This document shows, piece after piece, positions 38,797 to 51,953 of a stretch of 64,000 nucleotides of DNA. Source of the stretch: Branchiibius hedensis. GTDB taxonomy: Bacteria; Actinomycetota; Actinomycetes; Actinomycetales; Dermatophilaceae. The translations under genes and the position numbers were made by a program. Numbering within the stretch: position 1 is the stretch's first letter; each line of letters starts with the position of its first letter. The stretch is taken from the NCBI RefSeq assembly GCF_900108585.1, contig NZ_UESZ01000001.1:558001-622000 (forward strand), written 5' to 3'. Under the pieces are notes generated by a model that was not told where the DNA came from, made no database searches, and saw only the letters and a list, made by a program, of their open reading frames with translations.

Positions 38797-39366
38797 ATGA
38801 CTGATCCCACATCGCTGCCCAACTTCGCGCAGGCGGGGCCCCCGCAATCACCGGCGGCGCCCCCGCAGGCAGGTGGGTCGTTGCGCGAGAAGGCGCTGGC
38901 CGCCTTGGCCGCCGACAACATCCCCGCCCAGGTCGACGACGACGGGGACATCGTGTTCTCGCTGCAGGAGCAGCAGTTGCTCGTGCGCTGCATCGACAGC
39001 GAGCCGGGTCTGGCGCTGCTACGCATCTTCGGCCAGTGGCAGATCACCGAGGACCTACCCAGTGAGCCCGCCAAGCGTCTGAACGCCGCCAACGACGTGA
39101 ACCTGGCCATCAACTTCGTCAAACTCGGCATCGCCGGGGACAACCTGATCGTCGCGGGGGACCACCTCGTCGGCCCGTACGACGACGTCGCCGAACTCAT
39201 CAAGGGCACCTCGGGCATGCTGCTGCAGGCCGTCCAGGCGTGGCACCAGGCCGTTACCGGCGCAGGTCCGCACGTCGCAGAAGCCACCCCGGAGCAGTTG
39301 CAGGCCAGCGCCGACGCGCTCGCCGAGCAGGCCCGGGCCGCCCAACAGGGCGGGGAGTTCGCGTGA
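38797..39366 (+). CDS. YbjN-domain protein
   Basis: 189 residues. A Pro/Ala-rich N-terminus (LPNFAQAGPPQSPAAPPQAG) leads to a YbjN-type domain resembling type III secretion chaperones: ALAADNIPAQVDDDGDIVFSLQEQQL, LLRIFGQW, RLNAANDVNLAINFVKLGI, ELIKGTSGMLLQAVQAWHQAV. An Ala/Gln-rich helix closes the protein. Cytoplasmic; role unknown. TAGTTT (38785-38790) lies 6 nt before the ATG. Its stop overlaps the GTG of the enoyl-CoA hydratase gene (GTGA). Confidence 0.8.
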   Translation: MTDPTSLPNFAQAGPPQSPAAPPQAGGSLREKALAALAADNIPAQVDDDGDIVFSLQEQQLLVRCIDSEPGLALLRIFGQWQITEDLPSEPAKRLNAANDVNLAINFVKLGIAGDNLIVAGDHLVGPYDDVAELIKGTSGMLLQAVQAWHQAVTGAGPHVAEATPEQLQASADALAEQARAAQQGGEFA

Positions 39367-40154
39367 CGGTGAGCTTCGGGGAGTTCGTCACCGTCGAGGT
39401 CGAGGACGCGATTGCCGTCATCCGCATCGATCGGCCGAAGATGAATGCGCTCAACGGCGCGATTCGTGACGGTCTGCGCGACGCGGCCCGCTCGGTGTCC
39501 GCCGACGAGCAGGTACGGGCCGCGATCGTGTGGGGCGGGGAGCGGGTCTTTGCTGCCGGCGCCGACATCAAGGAGATGGAGCAGTACGGCTACGCCGAGA
39601 TCGTCCTGTGGGGACGGCAGTTGCAGGACGCCTTCCGCGAACTGGCCGCGATCCCGAAGCCCACCGTGGCCGCGGTCGAGGGGTATGCGCTCGGCGGTGG
39701 GATGGAACTGTCGATGACCTGCGATTTCCGGATCGCCGCCGACAACGCCACCTTCGGTCAACCGGAGATCCTGCTCGGGATCATCCCCGGCGCCGGCGGC
39801 ACCCAGCGACTTGCCCGGTTGGTCGGTCCGGCCAAGGCCAAGGATCTGGTCTACTCGGGCCGGTTCGTCCCGGCGCAGGAGGCGTTGGCGATCGGTCTGG
39901 TCGACGAACTGGTCGAGCCCGGCACCGTCCTGGCCGCCGCGAAAGCCAAGCTCGCGCCGTACGTCAATGGTCCCGCTCTGGCGTTGCGCGCCGCGAAGGA
40001 AGCGATCGATCGAGGTCTGGACGTCGACCTGGACACCGGTCTGGCGATCGAGACGGCGTTGTTCGCCGGATTGTTCGGCAGTGACGACCAGCGGTCGGGG
40101 ATGGCATCATTCGTGGCCAACGGACCGGGTAAAGCCACGTTCACCGGACGCTGA
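39363..40154 (+). CDS. Enoyl-CoA hydratase/isomerase family protein
   Basis: 263-residue crotonase-fold enzyme of fatty-acid degradation, hydrating trans-2-enoyl-CoA. Visible family parts: IAVIRIDRPKMNALNGAIRD, oxyanion-hole segments FAAGADIKEM and AAVEGYALGGGMELSMTCD, and the catalytic Glu region FGQPEILLGIIPGAGGTQRL. The C-terminal FVANGPGKATFTG is typical. GTG start coupled to the YbjN stop. It lies just upstream of etfB/etfA, which supports a role in acyl-CoA oxidation. Confidence 0.92.
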   Translation: MTVSFGEFVTVEVEDAIAVIRIDRPKMNALNGAIRDGLRDAARSVSADEQVRAAIVWGGERVFAAGADIKEMEQYGYAEIVLWGRQLQDAFRELAAIPKPTVAAVEGYALGGGMELSMTCDFRIAADNATFGQPEILLGIIPGAGGTQRLARLVGPAKAKDLVYSGRFVPAQEALAIGLVDELVEPGTVLAAAKAKLAPYVNGPALALRAAKEAIDRGLDVDLDTGLAIETALFAGLFGSDDQRSGMASFVANGPGKATFTGR

Positions 40155-40177
40155 GCGTCCTTAGCGAAGGAACGACC

Positions 40178-40567
40178 ATGAACGACGCAGCCGCTGCCGA
40201 ACAGCCGTTGTCCACCGGCGCCGCCAAGGACAGCCGGGCGATCGCCCTGGCGTTGTTGGTCGCCGGCCTGCTGGGCACCTTCCTCACACTGTGGGGTTGG
40301 ACCGGTATCCGCAAGAACGCCGTCACCTGGTGGGATCAGTACACGACCGCCGGGATGTCGCCCTGGGTTCCGTTCGGAGTCGGTCTGGCACTGGTGCTGC
40401 TGGCCGCCATCGCCGACGCGATCCTGGGTCGCCGTTCCGATGTGTTCCAGGTCGCCGAGGGTGCGCAGCCGACTACCTTCCAGACGTTGGCCAACCGACT
40501 GGCGCCCTGGCTGCTGGTGCTGATCACCGCCGTCGGAATCCTGCTGATCTGGTTGCGCTACCACTGA
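40178..40567 (+). CDS. Three-helix membrane protein, function unknown
   Basis: 129 residues: a polar N-terminus of about 20 residues, then hydrophobic segments AIALALLVAGLLGTFLTLWGW, VPFGVGLALVLLAAIADAIL and LAPWLLVLITAVGILLIWL. Between helices 2 and 3 is a cytosolic or external loop RRSDVFQVAEGAQPTTFQTL. No known family recognised. A GAAGGA ribosome binding site lies upstream of the ATG, 23 bp after the hydratase stop, so it may be the last gene of that unit. Confidence 0.75.
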   Translation: MNDAAAAEQPLSTGAAKDSRAIALALLVAGLLGTFLTLWGWTGIRKNAVTWWDQYTTAGMSPWVPFGVGLALVLLAAIADAILGRRSDVFQVAEGAQPTTFQTLANRLAPWLLVLITAVGILLIWLRYH

Positions 40568-40602
40568 GCGGGAGCGACACCGCCGGCTCCACTACTGGCG
40601 GG

Positions 40603-40668
40603 TAACATAGAACCGACGTGCGGTGCCCCAGAACTCCGCACGACTGCCATCACTACGTACAGGAGAGG
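40603..40668 (+). promoter_or_regulatory. Probable etfBA promoter and leader
   Basis: TAACAT (40603-40608) is the best -10 candidate upstream of etfB. The leader then carries a short inverted repeat, GTGCGG (40619-40624) with CCGCAC further on, and an AGGAGAGG ribosome binding site at 40661-40668 before ATG 40680. Unlike many genes here, etfB therefore has a normal leader. Confidence 0.45.
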
Positions 40669-40679
40669 CCGAGCGACAC

Positions 40680-41459
40680 ATGAACATCGTCGTCTGTGTC
40701 AAGTACGTGCCCGACGCCCAAGGGGCGCGCACGTTCACCGAAGACAACACCACCGACCGCGAGAACGTCGACGGTCTGCTGTCCGAACTCGATGAGTACG
40801 CCGTCGAGGAAGCACTGAAGTTGGTCGAAGCGAGCGAGGGTGAGGTCACCGTCCTGACCGTCGGCCCCGACGGCGCCGCCGAAGCGATCAAGAAGAGCCT
40901 GCAGATGGGCGCCGACAAGGGCGTGCACGTGCTGGACGACGCGATCGCCGGTTCGGATGCCCCGGCAACCTCCCTGGTGCTCGCGGAGGCGATCAAGAAG
41001 ATCGGCACCCCGGACGTCGTCCTGACCGGTCTGGCGTCCACCGACGGCACGATGAGTGTTGTGCCGGCGATGCTCGCCGAGCGGCTGGGTCTGCCCCAGG
41101 TCACCCAGGTCTCCCAGTTGGAGGTGTCCGGCACCAGCGTGACCGGCCGCCGCGACAGCGACAGCGCCTCGGAGACCATCGAAGCCACCCTGCCGGCGCT
41201 GATCGGGGTCACCGACCAGATCAACGAACCGCGCTACCCCTCCTTCAAGGGGATCATGGCCGCCAAGAAGAAGCCGGTCGAGACGTGGTCGCTGGCCGAC
41301 CTGGGTCTGGACGCCGCCGCGGTCGGTCTGTCCAGCGCCTGGACCACGGTCGACTCCTTCGCGCAGCGTCCGCCGCGTGAGCAGGGCGAGATCGTCAAGG
41401 ACGAGGGTGACGGCGGCGTGAAGCTGGCCGAATTCCTGTCCGCCAAGAAGTTCGTCTGA
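40680..41459 (+). CDS. etfB: Electron transfer flavoprotein subunit beta
   Basis: Beta subunit of the ETF heterodimer, which takes electrons from acyl-CoA dehydrogenases. 259 residues: MNIVVCVKYVPDAQGAR, NPYDEYAVEEAL-like ELDEYAVEEALKLVEASEGEVTVLTVGP, VVLTGLASTDGTMSVVPAMLAERLGLPQVT, and the signature-bearing part GVTDQINEPRYPSFKGIMAAKKKPV. ATG 40680 has the AGGAGAGG ribosome binding site. etfA follows after 28 bp. Confidence 0.96.
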   Translation: MNIVVCVKYVPDAQGARTFTEDNTTDRENVDGLLSELDEYAVEEALKLVEASEGEVTVLTVGPDGAAEAIKKSLQMGADKGVHVLDDAIAGSDAPATSLVLAEAIKKIGTPDVVLTGLASTDGTMSVVPAMLAERLGLPQVTQVSQLEVSGTSVTGRRDSDSASETIEATLPALIGVTDQINEPRYPSFKGIMAAKKKPVETWSLADLGLDAAAVGLSSAWTTVDSFAQRPPREQGEIVKDEGDGGVKLAEFLSAKKFV

Positions 41460-41487
41460 CCGGCCCTGCGAGACAAGGAGATCCACC

Positions 41488-42444
41488 ATGGCTGAAGTAC
41501 TCGTGCTGGTCGACCACACCGACGGCACCGTCAAGAAGACCACCGCCGAACTGCTGACGATTGCCCGGCAGATCGGCACCCCGTCCGCCGTGTTCGTCGG
41601 CAGCAACGTCGAGGCCGCCCGTCCGCGGCTGGCCCAGTTCGGCGCCGAGAAGGTGTACGTCGTGGACAACCCCGACGTCACCGGTTACCTCGTCGCCCCG
41701 TTGGCCGAAGCGTTGGCCGCCGTGGTCGCGCAGGCGTCCCCGGCCGCCGTACTCATCCCGTCCTCGGGCACCAACAAGGAAGCGGCCGCGCGCCTGGCGA
41801 TCAAGACCGACTCCGGTCTGATCACCGACGCCACCGCCGTGTCGGTGACCGACGGCAAGATCGTGACCACCCAGTCCGCCTTCGCCGGTGGGTTCACCGT
41901 GCAGGCGCAGGTCACGAAGGGTACGCCGATCATCACCGTGAAGCCGAACGTCGCTCCGCCGCAGGCCAGCCAGGCCTCCGCGACGGTGGTGCCGGTCGAG
42001 CTGACCGTCTCCGACGCCGCCAAGGGCACCAAGATCGTCAAGGTCGAGCCGAAGGCGAAGTCGGGTCGCCCCGAACTGACCGAGGCAGCGATCGTGGTCT
42101 CCGGTGGCCGTGGCACCGGCGGTGACTTCGGTCCCGTCGAGGCGTTCGCCGACGTGCTGGGCGCTGCTGTCGGTGCCTCCCGCGCCGCCGTCGACGCCGG
42201 CTGGTACCCGCACAGCAACCAGGTCGGTCAGACCGGCAAGCAGGTCTCGCCGCAGCTGTACGTCGCGGCGGGCATCTCCGGTGCGATCCAGCACCGCGCC
42301 GGCATGCAGACGTCCAAGACGATCGTCGCCATCAACAAGGACGACGAGGCGCCGATCTTCGAACTGGTCGACTTCGGTGTCGTTGGCGACCTGTTCGACG
42401 TGTTGCCGCAGGCGACCGAGAAGGTCAAGGAAGCCAAGGGCTGA
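41488..42444 (+). CDS. etfA: Electron transfer flavoprotein subunit alpha
   Basis: Alpha subunit of ETF, carrying FAD. 318 residues: N-terminal [47 protein letters not shown], and the C-terminal FAD domain with [40 protein letters not shown], and [22 protein letters not shown] ribosome binding site (AAGGAGATC) precedes the ATG. Together with etfB and the upstream hydratase it serves beta-oxidation. A strong hairpin follows. Confidence 0.97.
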   Translation: MAEVLVLVDHTDGTVKKTTAELLTIARQIGTPSAVFVGSNVEAARPRLAQFGAEKVYVVDNPDVTGYLVAPLAEALAAVVAQASPAAVLIPSSGTNKEAAARLAIKTDSGLITDATAVSVTDGKIVTTQSAFAGGFTVQAQVTKGTPIITVKPNVAPPQASQASATVVPVELTVSDAAKGTKIVKVEPKAKSGRPELTEAAIVVSGGRGTGGDFGPVEAFADVLGAAVGASRAAVDAGWYPHSNQVGQTGKQVSPQLYVAAGISGAIQHRAGMQTSKTIVAINKDDEAPIFELVDFGVVGDLFDVLPQATEKVKEAKG

Positions 42445-42468
42445 GCAACTCGCTCGAGAACCTCGCCG

Positions 42469-42501
42469 CGGCCGGTCAGCCCTTCGTGGGTTGGCCGGCC
42501 G
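42469..42501. terminator. Bidirectional hairpin terminator between etfA and a lipoprotein gene
   Basis: A stem of about 14-15 bp pairs 42469-42482 with 42488-42501 (stem core GGCCGG with CCGGCC, two G-T wobbles) around loop TTCGT. It lies at the convergent ends of etfA and the lipoprotein gene, overlapping the last codons of the latter, and could end transcripts from both sides. No T-run. Confidence 0.7.
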
Positions 42502-43594
42502 TTGCGGTGCTGGCCGCAGGGCTGGCGCTGGTGCTGGTCGCTACGGTGTGGCCGGTCCAGGCGGCACCGACCGTCCGGCTGGTGGGATCCTTGACGTAGA
42601 CCAAGGTCCAGGAGTTCATGGCGCTGCCGCGGGGCAGCCAGAAGATCAGGTTGTAGGTCTTTTCCTGCCCGGCCGGCACCAGATCGCTGGAGAGGGTCTC
42701 CCCGGTGCTGCCCAGTTCGCCGTACCGGCACAACATGCCGTGCGAGTCGATGAGCTGGAACTGGCCGCGTTCGACGAATCCCACGGACCCCTGCGCGGCG
42801 ACCGTGACCGTGATCTCCACGCCGTCGACGTCACTGGGTTGCCGGTCGCTGGGCGGCAGATCCACCATCACCGGGGCCCGCGGGTCGAGTGTGACCGTGA
42901 TCGCGTCGGCGCCGGCGCGCTGCGCTGTGCCGAACGGTTTGCGGGTGACCTTCGCGACGTCGTACGTCGATTTCTTGCCGTCGCACCCGGATGCGGCGGT
43001 GGCCGACGGGGTCGGGGCATCCGCGGCCCACTGGGCGTTGGCGACCTTCCCGCCGGCCTGATCGGTGTACATCACGGAGTACGTCGTGAGGTCGGTCCCG
43101 TGCGGCACGAGGAAGGCGACCTCGCCGGAACCGGGGTGGCTCTCGTCGACCTGCATGATCGCGAACGAACTACTGAGCGGATTGGTCGCCGGCTGCGGAC
43201 AGCGTTGACCGGCCGGTGACACCAGCACGAACGAGGCCGGCGACACCGCGAAGATGCCGTTCGTGCGCACTTGGACGTTGACCGGCACACTGGCCAGATC
43301 CCAGCCCGCGACCCCGCTCGGGGTCGTGCTCACCGTGGGTTGCCCGACCTGGCCGGCCAGGGCGTGGGTGGATTCGAGGTCGGCCGCGGTCGAGTAGGCG
43401 GTTGGCTGCCCCCGAAGGGTGGGCGCGGCGCCGGCCGCGCACGCCGGTGCCGCGGTGGATGTGGAGGTGGAGGTCGGCTGGGTCGAGCTCGACGACTGGG
43501 CGCTGCTTCCGCTGCACGCTGTGACCAGCGCGGCCAGGGCTGTCGCGCTCACGATGGATGTGGCCCATCGCGCGCGCCCGGTTCCCGTCCCCAT
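42476..43594 (-). CDS. Predicted lipoprotein with two tandem Ig-like domains
   Basis: 372 residues. The N-terminal signal peptide ends in a lipobox LVTAC (Cys about residue 22), followed by a Ser/Thr-rich linker, so it should be anchored outside the membrane. Two related domains follow: [20 protein letters not shown] to [10 protein letters not shown], and [20 protein letters not shown] to TVGAAWTGH. Each holds an internal Cys, a LVPAGQ/LVPHGTD-like turn and a final AW/QW. The fold resembles DUF4352-like extracellular domains. ATG 43594 is chosen because it gives the signal peptide; the longer frame does not. Function unknown. Confidence 0.82.
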   Translation of the reverse strand: MGTGTGRARWATSIVSATALAALVTACSGSSAQSSSSTQPTSTSTSTAAPACAAGAAPTLRGQPTAYSTAADLESTHALAGQVGQPTVSTTPSGVAGWDLASVPVNVQVRTNGIFAVSPASFVLVSPAGQRCPQPATNPLSSSFAIMQVDESHPGSGEVAFLVPHGTDLTTYSVMYTDQAGGKVANAQWAADAPTPSATAASGCDGKKSTYDVAKVTRKPFGTAQRAGADAITVTLDPRAPVMVDLPPSDRQPSDVDGVEITVTVAAQGSVGFVERGQFQLIDSHGMLCRYGELGSTGETLSSDLVPAGQEKTYNLIFWLPRGSAMNSWTLVYVKDPTSRTVGAAWTGHTVATSTSASPAASTATAGQPTKG

Positions 43595-43696
43595 GTCCCG
43601 GTCAGTGTCGCAAAGCTCGCTGTGCACACGCGCACCCGTCCGGGGGAGCGTTGAGCGGTCAACCACTCTCGCGATGACGCCTACACTGTTTTGGTT

Positions 43697-44890
43697 ATGA
43701 ATGTGTCCGCGGTGTACCTCGATCACGCGGCGACCACCCCGATGCGCGAGCCGGTCGCGGCGGCCGTCGCCGATCAGTTCCGCATCCCCGGCAACCCGTC
43801 CTCCTTGCACACTGCGGGCCGCGCGGCTCGGCGCGTCGTGGAGGAGGCCCGCGAGCAGATCGCGGCCGGGCTGGGCGCTCGGCCCTCCGAAGTGGTGTTC
43901 ACCAGCGGGGGAACCGAAGCAGACAACCTGGCGGTGATCGGCACGTTCGAGGCGCGTCGGTCAGCCGATCCACGGCGTACCCGGTTGATCGTCGGAGCCA
44001 CCGAACACCACGCGGTCCTGGACGCCGTCGAATACCTGGTCACCCAGCACGGTGCGCTCGTGGACTGGATCGAGGTCGACGGACAGGGCCGGCACGATCC
44101 GGACACCGTCGCCGAACTGATCCAGCGCAACCCCAAGGACGTCGCGCTGGTCTCGATGATGTGGGCCAACAATGAAGTGGGCACCGTCCAACCGGTCGCC
44201 GAGGTCGCCGCGATCGCGCACTCGGTCGGTGTCCCGTTCCACACCGACGCGGTGCAGGCGGCCGGACAGTTGCCCGTCGACTTTGCTGCCAGCGGGGCTG
44301 ACCTGATGGCCATCGCCGCCCACAAGCTCGGCGGTCCGACCGGAGTCGGTGCGCTCATCGCGCGACGCGACGCGGTCTTGCAACCCGGCACCTTCGGGGG
44401 CGGGCAGGAACGCGGCCTGCGCAGTGGGACCCTCGACGTGGCCGGGATCCGCGGCTTCGGGGTAGCGGTCGCCGAGACGGTCGCCACCTTGGACACCCAC
44501 CGCAAGCACCTGGTCGGACTACGCGATCGCCTCATCGAGGAGGCTCTGGGGCTGGATCTCGGGATCGAGGTCAGCGGCAGGCACGTGGTCGGTGACGCCG
44601 ACCACCGCTTGGCGGGCAACGCCCACCTGCGCGTGCCCGGCTGCGACGGCGACTCGCTGCTGTATCTGCTGGACGCTGCCGGGGTCCAGTGCTCCACCGG
44701 TTCGGCCTGCCAGGCGGGCGTGCCGCGGCCCAGTCACGTGCTGCTGGCGATGGGTATCCCGGAAAGCGGTGCGCGCGGTGCGTTGCGGCTGACCCTCGGC
44801 CACACCTCGACCGACGCCGACGTCGACCGCTTCCTGGAAGTGCTGCCGTCCTGCGTCGAGCGGGCCCAACGAGCAGGACAGGTCGCCTGA
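43697..44890 (+). CDS. Cysteine desulfurase (NifS/IscS type)
   Basis: Pyridoxal-phosphate enzyme that takes sulfur from cysteine. 397 residues: [33 protein letters not shown], the cofactor Lys in [13 protein letters not shown], and the persulfide Cys in [22 protein letters not shown]. It overlaps the start of mnmA by 1 bp, so it is very likely the sulfur donor for tRNA 2-thiouridine. ATG 43697 fits the family N-terminus; TACACT (43682-43687) is 9 nt upstream, and TTG 43691 is an alternative start. Confidence 0.95.
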   Translation: MNVSAVYLDHAATTPMREPVAAAVADQFRIPGNPSSLHTAGRAARRVVEEAREQIAAGLGARPSEVVFTSGGTEADNLAVIGTFEARRSADPRRTRLIVGATEHHAVLDAVEYLVTQHGALVDWIEVDGQGRHDPDTVAELIQRNPKDVALVSMMWANNEVGTVQPVAEVAAIAHSVGVPFHTDAVQAAGQLPVDFAASGADLMAIAAHKLGGPTGVGALIARRDAVLQPGTFGGGQERGLRSGTLDVAGIRGFGVAVAETVATLDTHRKHLVGLRDRLIEEALGLDLGIEVSGRHVVGDADHRLAGNAHLRVPGCDGDSLLYLLDAAGVQCSTGSACQAGVPRPSHVLLAMGIPESGARGALRLTLGHTSTDADVDRFLEVLPSCVERAQRAGQVA

Positions 44891-45962
44891 TGCGCGTTGT
44901 GGCCGCCATGAGCGGGGGAGTGGACTCGGCGGTCGCCGCCGCCCGGATGCTGGATGCCGGACACGAGGTCGTGGGCGTGCACCTGGCGCTGTCGCAGTCG
45001 GCGGCGACGCTGCGCGAATCCGCCCGTGGCTGCTGCACCATCGAGGACGCCGGGGACGCCCGCCGGGTCGCCGACATGCTGGGCATCCCGTTCTATGTGT
45101 GGGACATGGCGGCGCGCTTCCGGGAAGACGTCATGGAGGACTTCGTCGCCGAGTACGCCGCTGGCCGCACTCCGAACCCGTGCCTGCGGTGCAACGAGCG
45201 GATCAAGTTCGCGGCCCTGCTGGACAAGGCACTGGCCCTCGGTTTCGACGCCGTCGCCACCGGCCACTATGCGCAGATCGTCGAGGGACCGAACGGCCGC
45301 GAGTTGCACCGCGCCGTGGACATGGCCAAGGACCAGAGCTACGTGCTCGGCGTGCTGGACGCCGACCAGTTGGCCCGCTCGTTCTTCCCGCTGGGGGACA
45401 CCATCAAGCCGGACATCCGGGCGGAGGCCGAGCGGCGGGGCTTCTACATCGCCCGCAAGCCCGATAGCCACGACATCTGTTTCATCCCCGACGGCGACAC
45501 CGCCGGTTTCCTCGCGAAGCGGCTGGGCTCGGAGCCCGGGCCCATCGTCGACGACTCCGGTGCCGTCGTCGGCCAGCACGAGGGTGCCTTCGCCTACACC
45601 GTCGGGCAGCGCCGCGGGTTGGGGTTGAAGCAGCCGCGAGCCGACGGCGCTCGCCGCTACGTCGTGGACGTGCAGGTCGCCAGCAACACCGTCGTGGTCG
45701 GCACCGAGGACCTGCTGGGTGTCGACGTCATCGACGGTGACCACCTGCGCTGGTGCGGACCGTCGCCCGTTGGCGAGATCCGGGTGGGCGCCCAGTTGCG
45801 GGCGCACGGCGAAGAGTTCCCCGCCCTGGCCACCGTCGACGGTGAGCAGGTTCGCGTCGTCTTGGATCGGCGTACTCGCGGGGTGGCCACCGGTCAGTCC
45901 GTGGTTCTTTACGACGGCACCCGGGTCGTCGGCTCGGCCACCATCAGCGCCACCGGCCGCTC

Positions 45963-45966
<4 letters not shown>
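44890..45966 (+). CDS. mnmA: tRNA-specific 2-thiouridylase
   Basis: Makes 2-thiouridine at the wobble position of Lys, Glu and Gln tRNAs. 358 residues: PP-loop [21 protein letters not shown] at the N-terminus, catalytic Cys in [14 protein letters not shown], second catalytic Cys in [11 protein letters not shown], and [11 protein letters not shown] before the C-terminal beta barrel. Start ATG overlaps the desulfurase stop (TGATG) and the next gene starts inside its stop codon (GTGA), so three genes form one translational chain. Confidence 0.96.
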
Positions 45967-49748
<3,782 letters not shown>

Positions 49749-49831
49749 GAGCTAACTCCCATCGTCGGACTATGCAACTCCAGCTTAGTGGTGGACGGAA
49801 TGTCCGCCGCGGCGGACTGGTTGACCACCTC

Positions 49832-50071
49832 GTGAGTGATGTGACGATCTACTGGCGACCCGGTTGTGGCTTTTGCGCCAAGCTCGAGGACACCATCAGT
49901 GCGGTGCGCGACAACGCGACCTGGCACAACATCTGGCAGGACGAGGACGCCGCGGCCTTCGTGCGCAGCGTGAACAACGGCAACGAGATCGTTCCCACCG
50001 TCGTCATCGACGGGCAGGCGCATACCAACCCCGAGCCCGCACTGGTGCTGGCGGCCCTGACCGGCGACTGA
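49832..50071 (+). CDS. Mycoredoxin/glutaredoxin-like protein
   Basis: 79-residue glutaredoxin fold with the redox motif YWRPGCGFCAKLED near the N-terminus, cis-Pro loop IVPTVVIDGQ and C-terminal HTNPEPALVLAAL. This is the size and motif style of mycoredoxins, which reduce mycothiol-mixed disulfides in actinobacteria. GTG 49832 is chosen as it starts the fold (SDVTIYWRP); the frame is open further upstream without homology. Divergent from the kinase-like gene and upstream of gatC. Confidence 0.88.
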   Translation: MSDVTIYWRPGCGFCAKLEDTISAVRDNATWHNIWQDEDAAAFVRSVNNGNEIVPTVVIDGQAHTNPEPALVLAALTGD

Positions 50072-50136
50072 GCGGTCTCCTCGCGCGGCCTCAGTGCCGG
50101 AAATTCCCGCACGGGCGCCGCATTAGACTGGCGGAC

Positions 50137-50433
50137 ATGTCCTCGATCTCGCGCGACGATGTCGCGCACGTCGCCATGCTGGCGCGGATCCAACTCACCG
50201 ATGCGGAGTTGGACACGCTGGCCGGCCAGTTGGAAACCATCGTCGGCTACGTCGGGCAGGTGGGTGACATCACCTCCGACGACGTCCCGCCGATGTCGCA
50301 CCCGTTGCCGTTGACCAACGTGACTCGCCCCGACGTGGTGCGCCCGAGCCTGACCGCCGAAGAGGCGCTGTCCGGCGCGCCGCAGGCCGAGGCGCAGCGC
50401 TTCGAGGTTCCGCGCATTCTGGACGAGGAGTGA
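50137..50433 (+). CDS. gatC: Asp/Glu-tRNA amidotransferase subunit C
   Basis: Small subunit that stabilises GatA in the GatCAB amidotransferase converting Glu-tRNA(Gln) and/or Asp-tRNA(Asn). 98 residues: [39 protein letters not shown] and C-terminal [25 protein letters not shown] (50124-50129) is 7 nt before the ATG, fitting a leaderless operon start; the longer upstream frame overlaps the mycoredoxin-like gene and is excluded. gatA follows with overlap or a short gap. Confidence 0.96.
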   Translation: MSSISRDDVAHVAMLARIQLTDAELDTLAGQLETIVGYVGQVGDITSDDVPPMSHPLPLTNVTRPDVVRPSLTAEEALSGAPQAEAQRFEVPRILDEE

Positions 50434-51953
50434 ACGTGTCCGACCCCACCCGACTGACCGCCGCCGCGCTCGCGGACGCGCTGGCCGCCGGTGAGCTCAG
50501 CGCTGTTGACGCCACCCAGGCCCACTTGGACCGCATTGCCGCCGTCGATGACGATGTGCACGCCTTCCTGCAGGTTGACGCCGAGGGGGCGATCGCTGCG
50601 GCCCGATCCGTCGACGAGCAGCGTGCCGCCGGAGCCCCGCTCGGCCCGTTGGCCGGCGTGCCCATCGCGGTGAAGGACGTCGTGGCGACCAAGGGTCTGC
50701 CGACGACCGCGGGCTCCAAGATTCTCGAAGGCTGGGTGCCGCCGTACGACGCGACCCTGGTCACGCGGCTGCGCGCCGCGGGCCTGCCGATCCTGGGCAA
50801 GACCAACATGGACGAGTTCGCGATGGGCTCCTCGACCGAGCACTCCGCCTACGGCCCCACCCACAACCCGTGGTCACTCGACCGCATCCCCGGCGGCTCC
50901 GGAGGTGGCTCCGCCGCGGCCGTTGCGGCGTACGAGGCACCGTTGGCCATCGGCACCGACACGGGCGGCTCGATCCGCCAACCCGCCTCGGTGACGGGCA
51001 CGGTCGGGGTCAAGCCGACGTACGGCGGGGTGTCGCGTTACGGGCTCATCGCACTGGCCAGCTCGCTGGACCAGGCGGGTCCGTGCACCCGCTCGGTGCT
51101 CGACGCCGCGCTGCTGCACACCGTCATCGGCGGGCACGACCAGATGGACTCCACCTCGATCGATGCTCCGGTGCCGCCGGTGGTCGAGGCGGCCCGCCGC
51201 GGCGACGTCAGGGACTTAAGGATCGGCGTCATCAAGGAGATCTCGGGGGAGGGCTTCGCCCCGCAGGTGCGGGCGCGGTTCACCGAGTCGCTGGATCTGC
51301 TGTCCGCGGCGGGCGCCGAGATCGTGGAAGTGTCGTGCCCGAGTTTCGAGAAGGGCCTGGCCGCTTACTACCTGATCCTGCCGAGCGAGGCGTCGTCCAA
51401 CCTGGCCAAGTTCGACGCGATGCGGTACGGCCTTCGGGTTGCGCCGAAGGGCGTCGAGTCGCCGTCCGCTGAGCAGGTCATGGCGGCGACCCGTGACGCG
51501 GGCTTCGGTGACGAGGTCAAGCGCCGGATCATCCTGGGCACCTACGCGTTGTCCTCGGGGTATTACGACGCCTACTACGGCCAGGCGCAGAAGGTCCGCA
51601 CCTTGATCGCCCGGGACTTCGCCGCGGCGTTCGAGCAGGCCGACGTGCTGGTCACGCCGACCGCGCCGACGGTGGCCTTCAAACTGGGCGAGAAGCTGAA
51701 CGATCCGATGGCGATGTATCTCAACGACGTCGCGACCATCCCGGCGAATCTGGCTGGTGTGCCAGGGCTTTCGCTGCCCAACGGGTTGGCCGAGGACGGT
51801 CTGCCCAGTGGCTTCCAGGTGCTCGCCCCGATCCAGGCCGACGATCGTCTCTACAACGTGGGCGCCGCGCTGGAGCGGTTGCTGGAGGACCAGTGGGGTG
51901 GGCCGCTGCTCGCGCAAGCGCCCGCGCTGCAGGCGAAGGAGGTTGTCCGATGA
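50430..51953 (+). CDS. gatA: Asp/Glu-tRNA amidotransferase subunit A (glutaminase/amidase)
   Basis: Amidase-signature enzyme that releases ammonia from glutamine for GatB. 507 residues if started at GTG 50430. The Ser-cisSer-Lys triad is seen as Lys82 (PIAVKDVV), Ser157 ([12 protein letters not shown]) and Ser181 ([11 protein letters not shown]). GTG 50430 overlaps the gatC stop, but GAGGAG (50425-50430) fits better as ribosome binding site for GTG 50436 (505 residues). Its stop overlaps the gatB ATG. Confidence 0.97.
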   Translation: MNVSDPTRLTAAALADALAAGELSAVDATQAHLDRIAAVDDDVHAFLQVDAEGAIAAARSVDEQRAAGAPLGPLAGVPIAVKDVVATKGLPTTAGSKILEGWVPPYDATLVTRLRAAGLPILGKTNMDEFAMGSSTEHSAYGPTHNPWSLDRIPGGSGGGSAAAVAAYEAPLAIGTDTGGSIRQPASVTGTVGVKPTYGGVSRYGLIALASSLDQAGPCTRSVLDAALLHTVIGGHDQMDSTSIDAPVPPVVEAARRGDVRDLRIGVIKEISGEGFAPQVRARFTESLDLLSAAGAEIVEVSCPSFEKGLAAYYLILPSEASSNLAKFDAMRYGLRVAPKGVESPSAEQVMAATRDAGFGDEVKRRIILGTYALSSGYYDAYYGQAQKVRTLIARDFAAAFEQADVLVTPTAPTVAFKLGEKLNDPMAMYLNDVATIPANLAGVPGLSLPNGLAEDGLPSGFQVLAPIQADDRLYNVGAALERLLEDQWGGPLLAQAPALQAKEVVR

